Of a DNA stretch of 58,469 nt, positions 8,774 through 16,314 are shown piece after piece. The DNA is from Limibacillus sp. (GTDB lineage: Bacteria > Pseudomonadota > Alphaproteobacteria > Kiloniellales > CECT-8803), in contig JARRJC010000007.1 of assembly GCA_037379885.1 (NCBI GenBank), forward strand, positions 1 to 58,469. The letters are read 5' to 3'. The stretch's first letter is position 1. Each line of letters begins with the position of its first letter. The translations under genes were made by a program, and so were the position numbers. The notes below the pieces were generated by a model. It was not told the origin of the DNA, made no database searches, and saw nothing but the letters and a program-made list of their open reading frames with translations.

Positions 8774-8923
8774 ATGCTGTCTCAGTTCCTTTTGCCGCGG
8801 GGCGCGCTGAGTTCTATTATGGTGCTTAGCTCCTTCTTATTAGGGGAGCGAAAGCTGATCGGCGCCAGGGATGCGACCGAACGACATCAGCGACACTATG
8901 GCCTAGGCGGAAAGGAGGTTTAG
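8774..8923 (+). CDS. Candidate small ORF, 49 residues, unknown
   Basis: An ATG preceded by GGGAAAGGGAAAGG opens a 49-codon frame with a hydrophobic stretch (residues 4-24, FLLPRGALSSIMVLSSFLLG) and a charged second half rich in R, H and E. Its stop codon TAG is directly followed by the ATG of a 7-codon frame, which has a perfect AAAGGAGGT Shine-Dalgarno inside the end of this ORF, and then a strong terminator. No family is recognised. The unit may encode a micro-protein or be a small RNA with incidental reading frames. Confidence 0.35.
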   Translation: MLSQFLLPRGALSSIMVLSSFLLGERKLIGARDATERHQRHYGLGGKEV

Positions 8924-8947
8924 ATGCTTCCGCCCGACCAGAAATAG
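8924..8947 (+). other. Seven-codon ORF with perfect Shine-Dalgarno next to a terminator
   Basis: The sequence AAAGGAGGT at 8911-8919 is fully complementary to the 16S rRNA tail and lies 4 bases before the ATG at 8924. The frame encodes MLPPDQK and its TAG overlaps the first bases of the terminator stem. A very strong ribosome site serving so short a frame at a terminator is suggestive of a leader peptide or ribosome-dependent control, but nothing downstream is an obvious target. Confidence 0.35.
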
Positions 8948-8985
8948 CCCCGCCAGGGAGGCCCCTTGGCGGGGCTTTTCTTTTT
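8946..8985 (+). terminator. Strong Rho-independent terminator
   Basis: AGCCCCGCCA (8946-8955) and TGGCGGGGCT (8967-8976) are a perfect 10-bp stem with an 11-base loop, followed by TTTCTTTTT. It ends the short plus-strand unit that starts after 8730 and insulates the dioxygenase gene downstream. Confidence 0.88.
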
Positions 8986-9117
8986 GGCGGCACAGGCGTG
9001 GGCCTGCGGCAGATTCCGCTTTACGCGGTTGGCGCGACAGGCGCAGCGTTTGTTTTGAGAAGAGAGTTGGTCCTCGCATGTTGCGTTATTGGACCCTCGG
9101 ATCGGAGGTTAGGCGCA

Positions 9118-10326
9118 ATGGCATCGTCCCATGAAACTTTGTCCGAGGGCGCGGACGCCGCCGCAACCCGTCCTGCAATGCTGGACCTCGCGGCTTACCC
9201 CCCGAATCAGCGCCTGCGGGGCCTTGATGCGACCGCCGATAACGTGACGCTGACCTGGGAGGATGCTGCGGAAGTCACGCTTCCCGCCATCTGGTTCCGG
9301 GACAACTGCCCCTGTCCCTCCTGCCGCCATGAACAAACGCTGGAGCGGCGCTACCTGTTTTTGGACGACCAGCCCCCGCGCGTGGAGAAGGCCGCTCTGA
9401 TTGGGGAGGGGCACCTCCAGCTTCTCTACGCGGACGGTCACGCATCCGAGTTCGACGCCGGTTGGCTGCGCCACCATGCGCTTGATCTGCCGGGGTCTCA
9501 TGAGAACGATCCGCCGCTCTGGGGCGCCGGGCATGAGATCGCGAGGCTTTCCCACGAGCAGGTGATGGACAGCGAGGCCGGCCTGTCCGAGTGGCTCGGC
9601 GTCATCCTGCGCGACGGTCTGGCGATCCTGGAGGGCATGCCGGCCGAACCCGGCGAGATGGTGAAGGTGGTGCGCCGGGTGCAGGAGCCGAAGCCGACCA
9701 ACTTCGGGCCGACCTTCGAGGTCATGACGCATCCCAAGCCGGTCTCCAGCGCCTACACCGCCATGGGGCTGGAGCCGCATGCCGACCTGATCAACTATGC
9801 CGTCCCGCCGGACTTTCAGGTCCTGGCCTGCCTGAAGAACGACGCCAAGGGAGGCGGGTCGATCTTCGTCAACGCCCATGCTGTGGCAAAGGCCCTGAAC
9901 GAGACCTCGCCCGGCGCTTTCGAGATCCTCTCGCAGACGCCGGTGGAGTTCCGCTTCCACGACGAGAGCTGCGATATCCGCCACCAGGCCCCGGTCATCG
10001 AGCTGGACCGGGGCGGGCAGGTGCGCCGCCTTCGCTTCAACAACTGGCTGCGCGGCACGCTGGTGGCGCCCGGTTGGCGGGCCGCAGCCTGGTATGCCGC
10101 CTACGCGGAACTCTGGTCGCTGGTGCGCGATCCGCGCTTCCGGGTTACGCCGAGGCTGAAAGCGGGCGAGATGGTGGTCTTCGACAACGTGCGGGTGCTT
10201 CATGGGCGCGAGGCCTACGACCCGGCGAGCGGTGGCCGGCATCTTCAGGGCTGCTACATGGACCGCGACTGGGTCCTCAGCCGGCTGCGGCTGTCGGAAC
10301 GGACGACGGGACGCTCGACGGTCTGA
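9118..10326 (+). CDS. Gamma-butyrobetaine / trimethyllysine dioxygenase-like enzyme (TauD superfamily)
   Basis: Fe(II)/2-oxoglutarate dioxygenase of 402 residues with the two-part build of carnitine-pathway enzymes. The N-terminal DUF971-like domain carries the zinc site DNCPCPSCRHEQTLERR (residues 62-78). The C-terminal TauD domain has the iron-binding HxD in GLEPHADLINYAVPP (near residue 220), and the distal His in VRVLHGREAYDP, followed by RHLQGCYMDRDW with the 2-oxoglutarate Arg. Family members hydroxylate gamma-butyrobetaine to L-carnitine or trimethyllysine; choosing between them needs a phylogeny. The ATG at 9118 follows GGAGGTTAGGCGCA. The betaine-related genes 35 kb away give a loose functional echo. 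Confidence 0.85.
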   Translation: MASSHETLSEGADAAATRPAMLDLAAYPPNQRLRGLDATADNVTLTWEDAAEVTLPAIWFRDNCPCPSCRHEQTLERRYLFLDDQPPRVEKAALIGEGHLQLLYADGHASEFDAGWLRHHALDLPGSHENDPPLWGAGHEIARLSHEQVMDSEAGLSEWLGVILRDGLAILEGMPAEPGEMVKVVRRVQEPKPTNFGPTFEVMTHPKPVSSAYTAMGLEPHADLINYAVPPDFQVLACLKNDAKGGGSIFVNAHAVAKALNETSPGAFEILSQTPVEFRFHDESCDIRHQAPVIELDRGGQVRRLRFNNWLRGTLVAPGWRAAAWYAAYAELWSLVRDPRFRVTPRLKAGEMVVFDNVRVLHGREAYDPASGGRHLQGCYMDRDWVLSRLRLSERTTGRSTV

Positions 10327-10328
10327 CC

Positions 10329-11078
10329 TCAGCCTTCCGGGCCAGGCGCTTCTTCACCCTGGGCGATCTCAAGGATCAGCTTTCGGACCAGGGCGCTGAC
10401 GAACTCCTCCGGGCTGTCCACAGAGAGGGCGAAGGAGCCGGTCCCCACGATCACGTCGTTCTCGTAGTGGTCCAGGAGCGGACTGCCGCCGGGTCCCGTG
10501 AGCCCGCCGCTTCGGTAGTTGAGAGCGAGCGCGTTGACGACGACGCCGGCGTTCAGAGCCTCTTGCCGCACGGCCGAAAGGGAAAGCCCCCCGCGCTGGC
10601 CCGCATCGCCCGAAACGTCGATCACCAGGCGCTCGCCGAAGAACGCGTTCTCCTCCATCCACCTCTGGCAGAAGGCGATGGCGTTGCTGATCGAGTTCCA
10701 GCCCACCGCTTTTCGGGGCGCGGCCAGGACCTCCAGCGCAAAGGCCTCGGCGTCCTCGGCCGAGGCGATCCGGGTCCAGCCGACGATCGGGTTCATGGAG
10801 TCCGCGCCGCCCCATTCCATCAGCGCGATCGCAATGGAGCCGCGATAGCCCGAGCTTATCAACTCGACCACATCCGGATGGGTAATGGCGGTCGCGTACG
10901 CTTGTCTTTGGAAGACGAACTCATCCTCTTCGATCGAGCCCGATCCATCGACGGCGAGGCAAAGCTCGACATCGACCCGTGTAAGCCCGTCCTGAGCGGC
11001 GGCAGAGCGCGCCGCCGACAGGAAGACCACGAGCGCGAGGACCGCAAAAGGCCAGCATGGGAATCCGCGAACTGTCAT
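10329..11078 (-). CDS. DUF1194 (von Willebrand factor A-like) secreted protein
   Basis: Predicted exported protein of 249 residues. From the ATG at 11078 it starts with an Arg plus a hydrophobic core (WPFAVLALVVFLSAARSAAA) and a signal peptidase site near AAAQ. The mature part reads VDVELCLAVDGSGSIEEDEF, an intact MIDAS DxSGS-type metal site of VWA domains, with VIDVSGDAGQRGG near the middle. The whole matches the DUF1194 family, common in marine alphaproteobacteria and of unknown role. An upstream in-frame GTG at 11141 would bury the signal peptide, so it is rejected. The gene ends 2 bases from the dioxygenase stop, tail to tail. Confidence 0.82.
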   Translation of the reverse strand: MTVRGFPCWPFAVLALVVFLSAARSAAAQDGLTRVDVELCLAVDGSGSIEEDEFVFQRQAYATAITHPDVVELISSGYRGSIAIALMEWGGADSMNPIVGWTRIASAEDAEAFALEVLAAPRKAVGWNSISNAIAFCQRWMEENAFFGERLVIDVSGDAGQRGGLSLSAVRQEALNAGVVVNALALNYRSGGLTGPGGSPLLDHYENDVIVGTGSFALSVDSPEEFVSALVRKLILEIAQGEEAPGPEG

Positions 11079-11252
11079 GGCGAAGGGACCTTTCTTCGTC
11101 CTAGGCAAGGCGGGCGCCTTCTCGATTAGAAAATGGGTCACTTTTCCGCCGGGTCAAAAGAGAGGCGGGCGAATTCGGACGTCCTTTGCCTGAGCGGTGC
11201 GACGCTATAAACTCATGAGAGTATGGAAACCGGCAGGAAACAGGTTCAGACC

Positions 11253-11723
11253 ATGATCAAAGGACTGCATCACGCGGCCTACCGCTGCCGCGACTCAGAG
11301 GAGACGCGGCGCTTCTATGAGGACTTCCTGGGTCTTCCCCTGGCGCGCGCCTTTGAGATACGGCAGACCAAGACCGGCCGGGAGACCAAGGTCCTGCATT
11401 CCTTCTACCGGATGGGTGACGGCTCCAACATCGCCTTCTTCGAAGCCCCGGGAAGTCCCTTCGACTTCAAGGAGCAGCACGACTTCGACCTGCACATCGC
11501 CCTGGAGGTCGACATGCAGACGCTGGAGGCCATGCGCGAGAAGGGTCTGGATGAGGGGCGCCACGTCCGCGGGCCCGCCGATCACGGCTTCATCCGGTCG
11601 ATCTATTTCCGCGACCCGAATGGCTATGTCGTCGAGCTGACCGCTAAAACCGGCGAGGGCGAGGAAGCCGAAGAGGATGCGCGGGCGGCCCTGGACTCCT
11701 GGCAAGCCGATAAGAGCGCCTAG
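11253..11723 (+). CDS. VOC (glyoxalase/bleomycin resistance) family protein
   Basis: Metal-dependent vicinal oxygen chelate protein of 156 residues. It starts GLHHAAYRCRDSEETRRFYE, with the first metal His, and has DFDLHIALEVDMQTLEAM in the second repeat and YFRDPNGYVVELTAKTGEGE with the final metal Glu. The two beta-alpha-beta-beta-beta modules are complete. The substrate could be a dioxygenase-type catechol or a lactoylglutathione-like compound; nothing here decides. An in-frame ATG at 11223 would add ten hydrophilic residues; the domain starts right after 11253, so that start is preferred but not certain. Its stop overlaps by 4 bases the end of the convergent nuclease-like gene. Confidence 0.82.
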   Translation: MIKGLHHAAYRCRDSEETRRFYEDFLGLPLARAFEIRQTKTGRETKVLHSFYRMGDGSNIAFFEAPGSPFDFKEQHDFDLHIALEVDMQTLEAMREKGLDEGRHVRGPADHGFIRSIYFRDPNGYVVELTAKTGEGEEAEEDARAALDSWQADKSA

Positions 11724-12154
11724 CGAATCCGGCAGTAGCCCGGCAGGGGAAGACGGCGGGAGGCGGCTGTCTCATCCGCTGCGTAGAGACCGCCGGAGTG
11801 GCGCGGGCAATCCCGCGCCAGGCCGATCTGGATCAAGCGGCGCGCCAAGTCCTCTTCTCCTGAAAAACACCGCGCAACCACGCGCCTGTGGGAGCGCTCG
11901 CCGCTGTCGATGCAGGTGATCTCGCGCCGCTCCGCCAGGGCGCGCAGGGCCGCCGTCGCCTCGGCGCCGCCCGGCTCGTCGCGCTCCGGCGCGCTGACGC
12001 CCATCAGCCGGATGCGGCGCCCGTCGGCCAGATCCAGCGTATCGCCGTCGATGACCTTCACGACCTCGCCTGAAAAGCGCGCTTGCTGGCCCCAACCCAG
12101 CCCGATGGGCAAAGCGAGCAAGAGAACCAGGACCAGGAGCAAGACGGCACGCAT
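11720..12154 (-). CDS. Secreted staphylococcal nuclease (SNase)-like protein
   Basis: Small exported protein of 144 residues with an N-terminal signal peptide (LLLVLVLLLALPIGLGWG). The SNase/thermonuclease fold is shown by VVKVIDGDTLDLADGRRIRL and MGVSAPERDEPGGAEATAAL, then RRVVARCF with the second catalytic Arg. In active enzymes the middle motif is normally DAPE after the strand; here the Asp is Ser (VSAPE), which would remove one calcium ligand while the Glu and both Arg remain. Cysteines near residues 80, 95, 114 and 141 could form disulfides. Activity is therefore uncertain. It may belong with the RraA-like gene upstream, same strand, 84 bases away. Confidence 0.78.
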   Translation of the reverse strand: MRAVLLLVLVLLLALPIGLGWGQQARFSGEVVKVIDGDTLDLADGRRIRLMGVSAPERDEPGGAEATAALRALAERREITCIDSGERSHRRVVARCFSGEEDLARRLIQIGLARDCPRHSGGLYAADETAASRRLPLPGYCRIR

Positions 12155-12238
12155 GCCGCCATCTTAAAGCAAGAGAGAAATTAAATAGAGCCCGTATTAA
12201 GGGAACTTCTTTCTTTTTCCCTCTGCCCACGCGATCCC

Positions 12239-12946
12239 CTATTCCTGACCGGCCTTCCAGGCTTCGTAGCGCTTGCGGGTCTCTTCGTTGGGCGGATAGA
12301 GGCCGGGCAGGGCGACACCGCGCTCGACCTCGGACAGAAGCCAGCCCTCCAGTCGCTCCTGCTCGACGCCGGCCTCGACCACCGGTCCGACCATCGCCTG
12401 GGGTATCACCACGGCACCGTCCGCGTCCGCCACGATCACATCGCCGGGGAAGACCGCGACGCCGCCACAGCCGATCGGCTCCTGCCAGCCGACGAAGGTG
12501 AGACCCGCAATGGAGGGCGGGGCGGAGACGCCGCGCGCCCAGACCGGCAGACCGGCCGCCAGCACGCCTTCGCCGTCGCGCATCACGCCGTCGGTGACGA
12601 GTCCCGCGACACCCCGTTTTGCCATGCGGCTGACCAGGATGTCGCCGAAGACTCCGGCCTCCTGATTGCCCATGCCGTCGATGACGGCGATGCAGCCCTC
12701 AGGCATCTCCTCGATCGCCGCCCGGGTGGAGCGGGGTGAACTCCAGCTTTCCGGCGTCGCCAGATCCTCGCGCATGGGCACGAACCTGAGGGTGAAGGCC
12801 TCCCCGACAAGGCGCGCGTCGCCGGCCCGGAGCGGCTTGGGGCCGCGCATCCAGCTGTTGCGCACACCCTTCTTCAAAAGCACCGTGGTGAGGGTCGCCG
12901 TGGTGATTTTCCGAAGGGACTCTTTCTGCTCGGCCGTAAGCGTCAT
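12239..12946 (-). CDS. RraA-like family protein (possible HMG aldolase)
   Basis: Protein of 235 residues in the RraA / class II 4-hydroxy-4-methyl-2-oxoglutarate aldolase superfamily. The characteristic stretch GNQEAGVFGDILVSRMAKRG is followed by GLVTDGVMRDGEGV, where Arg-Asp binds pyruvate and the divalent metal in aldolases, and later VIVADADGAVVIPQAMV. Because the aldolase-type Asp and Arg are kept, an oxaloacetate decarboxylase/aldolase role is more plausible than RNase E inhibition. Residues 1-40 contain RKITTATLTTVLLKKGVRNS, as in the fungal and alphaproteobacterial branch. It is transcribed toward the SNase-like gene. Confidence 0.85.
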   Translation of the reverse strand: MTLTAEQKESLRKITTATLTTVLLKKGVRNSWMRGPKPLRAGDARLVGEAFTLRFVPMREDLATPESWSSPRSTRAAIEEMPEGCIAVIDGMGNQEAGVFGDILVSRMAKRGVAGLVTDGVMRDGEGVLAAGLPVWARGVSAPPSIAGLTFVGWQEPIGCGGVAVFPGDVIVADADGAVVIPQAMVGPVVEAGVEQERLEGWLLSEVERGVALPGLYPPNEETRKRYEAWKAGQE

Positions 12947-13127
12947 AACCTCTCTCCTGCTGCTTGCAAGTTACTGAATAGCGGTCGTTTTCTGCCCTAA
13001 AGCGTCATGCCTTTTGTGCATTGCTGCCTTGCCGCGGGACAGCTTGTGCGGGCTGTTCGGCGAGATCATATTCCGGTCAGTCCTCACCGCCGGTGGGATC
13101 GGAACCAGCTTACTATGGAGACAAGCC

Positions 13128-13208
13128 ATGCAGGCGCTCAGCAACAACGTGGGTCTCTCCTTCGTTCTGGCCATTGTTATCCTCTGCGCCATTTCTCTCG
13201 TGGCCTGA
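13128..13208 (+). CDS. 26-residue single-span membrane micro-protein
   Basis: An ATG preceded by TATGGAGACAAGCC opens a 26-codon frame: MQALSNN followed by 18 almost wholly hydrophobic residues (VGLSFVLAIVILCAISLV). That is a textbook small single-pass membrane peptide. A perfect hairpin terminator begins 46 bases after its stop, and a gap of nearly 180 bases upstream can hold a promoter. The composition is not what random GC-rich sequence gives. No family is recognised; similar tiny proteins often modulate membrane transporters or sensors. Confidence 0.6.
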   Translation: MQALSNNVGLSFVLAIVILCAISLVA

Positions 13209-13254
13209 AGCGAAACGATGGATCGGACGATTTAGATGACTTATCGAAATCGCT

Positions 13255-13282
13255 GAAAGCCCCGCCGAAATGCGGGGCTTTC
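13255..13282 (+). terminator. Terminator after the 26-residue ORF
   Basis: GAAAGCCCCGC (13255-13265) and GCGGGGCTTTC (13272-13282) are perfectly complementary over 11 bp with a 6-base loop. The distal T run is inside and just after the stem, so it can work in both directions, also serving the convergent EamA gene. Confidence 0.8.
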
Positions 13283-13329
13283 TTGCGTCTGGGCCTTGAG
13301 GTCCGGAATGAACCGCCCCGTCCCGCCTG

Positions 13330-14271
13330 TCACTTGGCCATGCCCCGCTTGCGCTCCCGCAGCGATATGTAGACACCGCTTCCCGTCACGACGGCAATCC
13401 CTATCCAGGTCCAGCTATCGGGGAAATCTCCGAAGAAGAAATAGCCGACAAGGGTCATGGTGACGATCTCGCTATAGCCGAAGGGTGCGAGCAGCGAGGC
13501 CTCTCCCCAGTCATAAGCCTTGATGACGCAGAGATGCCCGACCGCTGCGATCAGGCCCATGGAGGCCATCAAGGCCAGGTCCGTCAGGGTGGGCGTCTTC
13601 CAGAACCAGGGCAGAAGAAGGGTCATGAGCAGCGCGCCGAGCAATGCGGTGAAGGCGAGGGTGACCAGGGCCGGCGAGGTCCCCGAAAGCCGCCGGGTGG
13701 CGAGCAGGTAGAAGGCGAACGTCGTGCCCCCGGCAAGCGCCAGCAGCGCGCCGAGGTCGAAGACGCCCAGACCCGGCCGGATGATGATCAAGACACCCAG
13801 GAACCCGACGCCGACGGCGGAAAAGCGCCGCACGCCGACCTGCTCGCCGAGCAGCCAGGGCGAGAGCGCGGTCACGATGAGGGGCGCCACGAAGACCAAG
13901 GCAAGGGCGTCTGCCAGCGGCATGCGTGCGATGGCGGCGAAGAAGAGAGCCGTTGATCCTAGAAGCAACCCGCCGCGCACGATCTGCGCCGTCATTCTCG
14001 GCGGGGCCAGACCGCGCGGCCCGAAGCGGAGCAACACCAGCGGCGCGATCAGGAAGAAGTGAAAGAAGTAGCGGGCCCAGACGATCTGCACCAGATCGTA
14101 GCGCTCGCTGAGCGCCTTGGCGGTCGCGTCCATGAAGGGGACGATCATCATGGCGAGCAGCAGCAGGCCGATGGCGGCGAGGGGCCGGTCTGCCTGGCCG
14201 CGCCGTTGGGCCGCATCCGGGCCTGTGCCGGGTGTCGGCGCCAGGCGCGCGTTTGGGGGAGTGGAGGCCAT
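13330..14271 (-). CDS. DMT superfamily permease (EamA type)
   Basis: Inner-membrane protein of 313 residues with ten predicted helices forming two EamA repeats. The first repeat opens at LAAIGLLLLAMMIVPFMDAT with the conserved ALSERYDLVQIVWARYFFHF stretch, and the second ends VGYFFFGDFPDSWTWIGIAV. Such proteins export or import small metabolites such as amino acids or nucleotide precursors. Residues 1-32 are a hydrophilic Pro/Ala/Arg-rich tail. It converges on the 26-residue ORF. Confidence 0.88.
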   Translation of the reverse strand: MASTPPNARLAPTPGTGPDAAQRRGQADRPLAAIGLLLLAMMIVPFMDATAKALSERYDLVQIVWARYFFHFFLIAPLVLLRFGPRGLAPPRMTAQIVRGGLLLGSTALFFAAIARMPLADALALVFVAPLIVTALSPWLLGEQVGVRRFSAVGVGFLGVLIIIRPGLGVFDLGALLALAGGTTFAFYLLATRRLSGTSPALVTLAFTALLGALLMTLLLPWFWKTPTLTDLALMASMGLIAAVGHLCVIKAYDWGEASLLAPFGYSEIVTMTLVGYFFFGDFPDSWTWIGIAVVTGSGVYISLRERKRGMAK

Positions 14272-14457
14272 GACGAAGGGGTTTCCTTTGCCGGAGGCGA
14301 AGAGGATCAGCGCTCGCGAAGGCGACCTTCATACGTCAGAAACCCCTCCTGGGCAAAGGGGTGTGACGGCTTGGCGTTTCGCGGCCTCGTTCACTCAATG
14401 CTAATAAAATACTGCTATCAGCCAAGGTGATACTGAAAGGAGTGGGCCGCAAACGTC

Positions 14458-14634
14458 ATGCGAGACTTCCGTAGTGCCTATGCCGTTGTGTTCGGCATCT
14501 GTGTCTTTCTGCTGACAGCCGTCATGTTGCCGGTCCATGCCGGAGTCGATTGGCGTTTTGCTTTGCCGGGCGGCGCCGTCGCCGGTGTCTGCCTGACCGG
14601 CCTGTTCCTTCTGCTCGCGCCGAAGAACCGCTAG
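14458..14634 (+). CDS. 58-residue two-helix membrane protein
   Basis: A frame too short for usual cut-offs. ATG at 14458 follows GAAAGGAGTGGGCCGC. It encodes MRDFRSAY, a first hydrophobic helix (VVFGICVFLLTAVML), a short periplasmic loop with PVHAGVDWRF, a second helix (GGAVAGVCLTGLFLLLA) and a basic end PKNR. The positive residues at both ends agree with an inside-inside two-span protein. The codon pattern is coherent. Function unknown; it stands alone and converges on the unknown gene at 14658-15182. Confidence 0.6.
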   Translation: MRDFRSAYAVVFGICVFLLTAVMLPVHAGVDWRFALPGGAVAGVCLTGLFLLLAPKNR

Positions 14635-14657
14635 CCGGGTCTCGCCCCCTTCTTTTC

Positions 14658-15182
14658 CTAGTTGCTCTCGGCCACCTGCGCTGCGCGGGGCGCTTCCGGC
14701 TCGATGCCTTGGGCTTGCGCCTCGGCGTCGCTAATCAGCGGCTGGCCGCTCTTGTAGATCTGCAACATCACGGCATGGAGCGAGCTGGCCCAAGTGGCGA
14801 CCACTTGACGCTCATCGAGCAGCCCTGTCTGCCCATCCCAGTAGCCGCTGTTGGCGAGCTTGATGAAGGGCTCGGTGAAGACGCCCCGGCGGTCATCGGC
14901 TGGGCTATAGATATAGAATGTCTTAAGGGTTTGCGTGACGGGCCCAGCGACCATGGGAAGCATGCCGTTCTGGCCGTTCTCGCGCCAGCCGATCACCGGG
15001 ATCGCGGTCAGGTACTGGCGCCAGTTTTCACGCGTCCATTCCCGTACGTCCACGAAGTGCGGCTCTTCGTCCGGCCGGGTCTGGCCACTCAGCATCTCCC
15101 GTACGAATCCGGTGATCGCGTCCTTGACGCGCAGGGCGACCATCAAGGTATCCGGATTGGCTGGTACGACGATATCGGACAT
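14658..15182 (-). CDS. Unknown protein, 174 residues
   Basis: I do not recognise this family. The protein has no signal peptide or membrane helix, begins MSDIVVPANPDTLMVALRVK, and has a Trp/Tyr-rich middle (VREWTRENWRQYLTAIPVIG and FYIYSPADDRRGVFTEPF). The last 25 residues are Ala/Glu-rich and probably disordered. The ATG at 15182 follows CAGGGGTCGCTATTCC, with GGGG placed suitably. It has a free-standing promoter gap of about 100 bases on its upstream side. Consistent codon use over 525 bases supports a real gene. Confidence 0.6.
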   Translation of the reverse strand: MSDIVVPANPDTLMVALRVKDAITGFVREMLSGQTRPDEEPHFVDVREWTRENWRQYLTAIPVIGWRENGQNGMLPMVAGPVTQTLKTFYIYSPADDRRGVFTEPFIKLANSGYWDGQTGLLDERQVVATWASSLHAVMLQIYKSGQPLISDAEAQAQGIEPEAPRAAQVAESN

Positions 15183-15286
15183 GGAATAGCGACCCCTGGT
15201 TTGTTCCTAGTGGGTCTCTTCTACTCCAATAAGATTAAAAAAGGCCATATCTTCTTCAAGTAAGGGATTTGGCGGCTTTTTATGGC

Positions 15287-15511
15287 CTAATCCGCGGGGC
15301 CTGCAGCGGGTTCGATGGAGAGGATATCCCGGAGCCCTTCTTCAGCCGCTATCAAGCTCTTGCTGTTTTCGATAAGGCCAACCGATAGGGCAGCGCCGCC
15401 CGCGGCGAGGACGATCACCAAGGCGATCAAGGTCCTGTTCACCGCAACCTCTGACCGCCTGAAACTGCGCCGCAGCGCGCCGACGGGCTGTTGAAGGCGT
15501 TCGCTTCGCAT
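15287..15511 (-). CDS. 74-residue single-span membrane protein, unknown
   Basis: Small protein with a basic N-terminal region (four Arg in RRSFRRSEVAVNR), one membrane helix (TLIALVIVLAAGGAALSVGL, residues 28-47) and an acidic C-terminal tail. Charge placement predicts the basic end inside. GGGAGGG lies 7 bases before the ATG. Directly in front of that ribosome site is a 9-bp hairpin. No family recognised. Confidence 0.55.
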   Translation of the reverse strand: MRSERLQQPVGALRRSFRRSEVAVNRTLIALVIVLAAGGAALSVGLIENSKSLIAAEEGLRDILSIEPAAGPAD

Positions 15512-15523
15512 GGCCGCCCTCCC

Positions 15524-15550
15524 TTGGGCCTAAAGCCTTATTAGGCCCAA
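15524..15550 (-). promoter_or_regulatory. Leader hairpin in front of the 74-residue ORF
   Basis: TTGGGCCTA (15524-15532) and TAGGCCCAA (15542-15550) form a perfect 9-bp stem with a 9-base loop. On the minus strand the stem ends immediately before the GGGAGGG ribosome site, so it could affect translation of the gene starting at 15511. AT-rich sequence with promoter-like composition lies just behind it. Confidence 0.45.
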
Positions 15551-15650
15551 TATATAGTAGGTTTCAGCAAAAGAGGATATTAAATTTTATATATCTCTCA
15601 TAGAGGGCTAGCAAACCTATCCTTCTGGGAGTCTGGCGGCGGGCCTAAAG

Positions 15651-16217
15651 CTAGGTCTGGCGTGCGGGACTGAGGCTGCTGTTCGGCTCCTTCAGAGTTT
15701 CCGGCGCGCCGCGCAGGCTGTCGAGCAGCGATTGGGAGATGCGCCCGTCCACCGGAAGGCCGGCATCGGACTGGTAGGCGCCGATCGCCGCGCGCGTCGC
15801 CGGGCCGACGATTCCGTCCACGGTCGTCTGATAGTAGCCACGCTCGGCCAGTTCGCGCTGCACCTCGACGACCAGCGGATCGCTGCTGGGCTGCTGGGCG
15901 TAGGCCTTGGGGCTGGCGAACTTCATATGATCCAGAAGTTCCTTGGAGGCGCGTCCGGTGACCTTGAGGTCCGCAGTCCTTTGGTAGGCGCGGATCGCGG
16001 CGCGGGTGCGCGGCCCCATGACGCCGTCGACGGCGCCGGGACGGTAGCCAAGTTCGATGAGCTCTTCCTGGATTCCCACCACGGTGGCCCGCGCCATGCC
16101 GGGCGACATCTGTTCAAGGGTCGTCTCCCGCTGGCTTTGGGCCAGGGAAGAGTGCGGCGCCGCCGCCACAGCGGCCAGCGCAAGGACGATCATGAGAGGT
16201 AGCAGTCGAGCGCGCAT
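15651..16217 (-). CDS. Exported protein with two peptidoglycan-binding domains
   Basis: Protein of 188 residues. The N-terminus (MRARLLPLMIVLALAAVAAA) is a signal peptide. Two PG_binding_1 modules follow: IQEELIELGYRPGAVDGVMG with PRTRAAIRAYQ, and VQRELAERGYYQTTVDGIVG with PATRAAIGAYQ. Each is about 60 residues and they are separated by an Ala/Gln/Pro linker. There is no catalytic domain, so it likely tethers to the cell wall or is a partner of a wall hydrolase. The C-terminal 18 residues are Ser/Pro-rich. Upstream is the flavin reductase gene on the same strand. Confidence 0.85.
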   Translation of the reverse strand: MRARLLPLMIVLALAAVAAAPHSSLAQSQRETTLEQMSPGMARATVVGIQEELIELGYRPGAVDGVMGPRTRAAIRAYQRTADLKVTGRASKELLDHMKFASPKAYAQQPSSDPLVVEVQRELAERGYYQTTVDGIVGPATRAAIGAYQSDAGLPVDGRISQSLLDSLRGAPETLKEPNSSLSPARQT

Positions 16218-16314
16218 CCGGCTTGCCCTCCTAGGTCAATGACGAGCTTCGCAGTCTATTCGGGTGTTCTACGACGAGATTTGACCGGGTATCCCCGCAA
16301 GTTCTCCATGACGA

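Noticed and set aside
12165-12215. TTAA pairs resembling CtrA sites upstream of the SNase-like gene
   Set aside because: The TTAA elements are 12-13 bases apart, not 7, so they do not fit the CtrA consensus.
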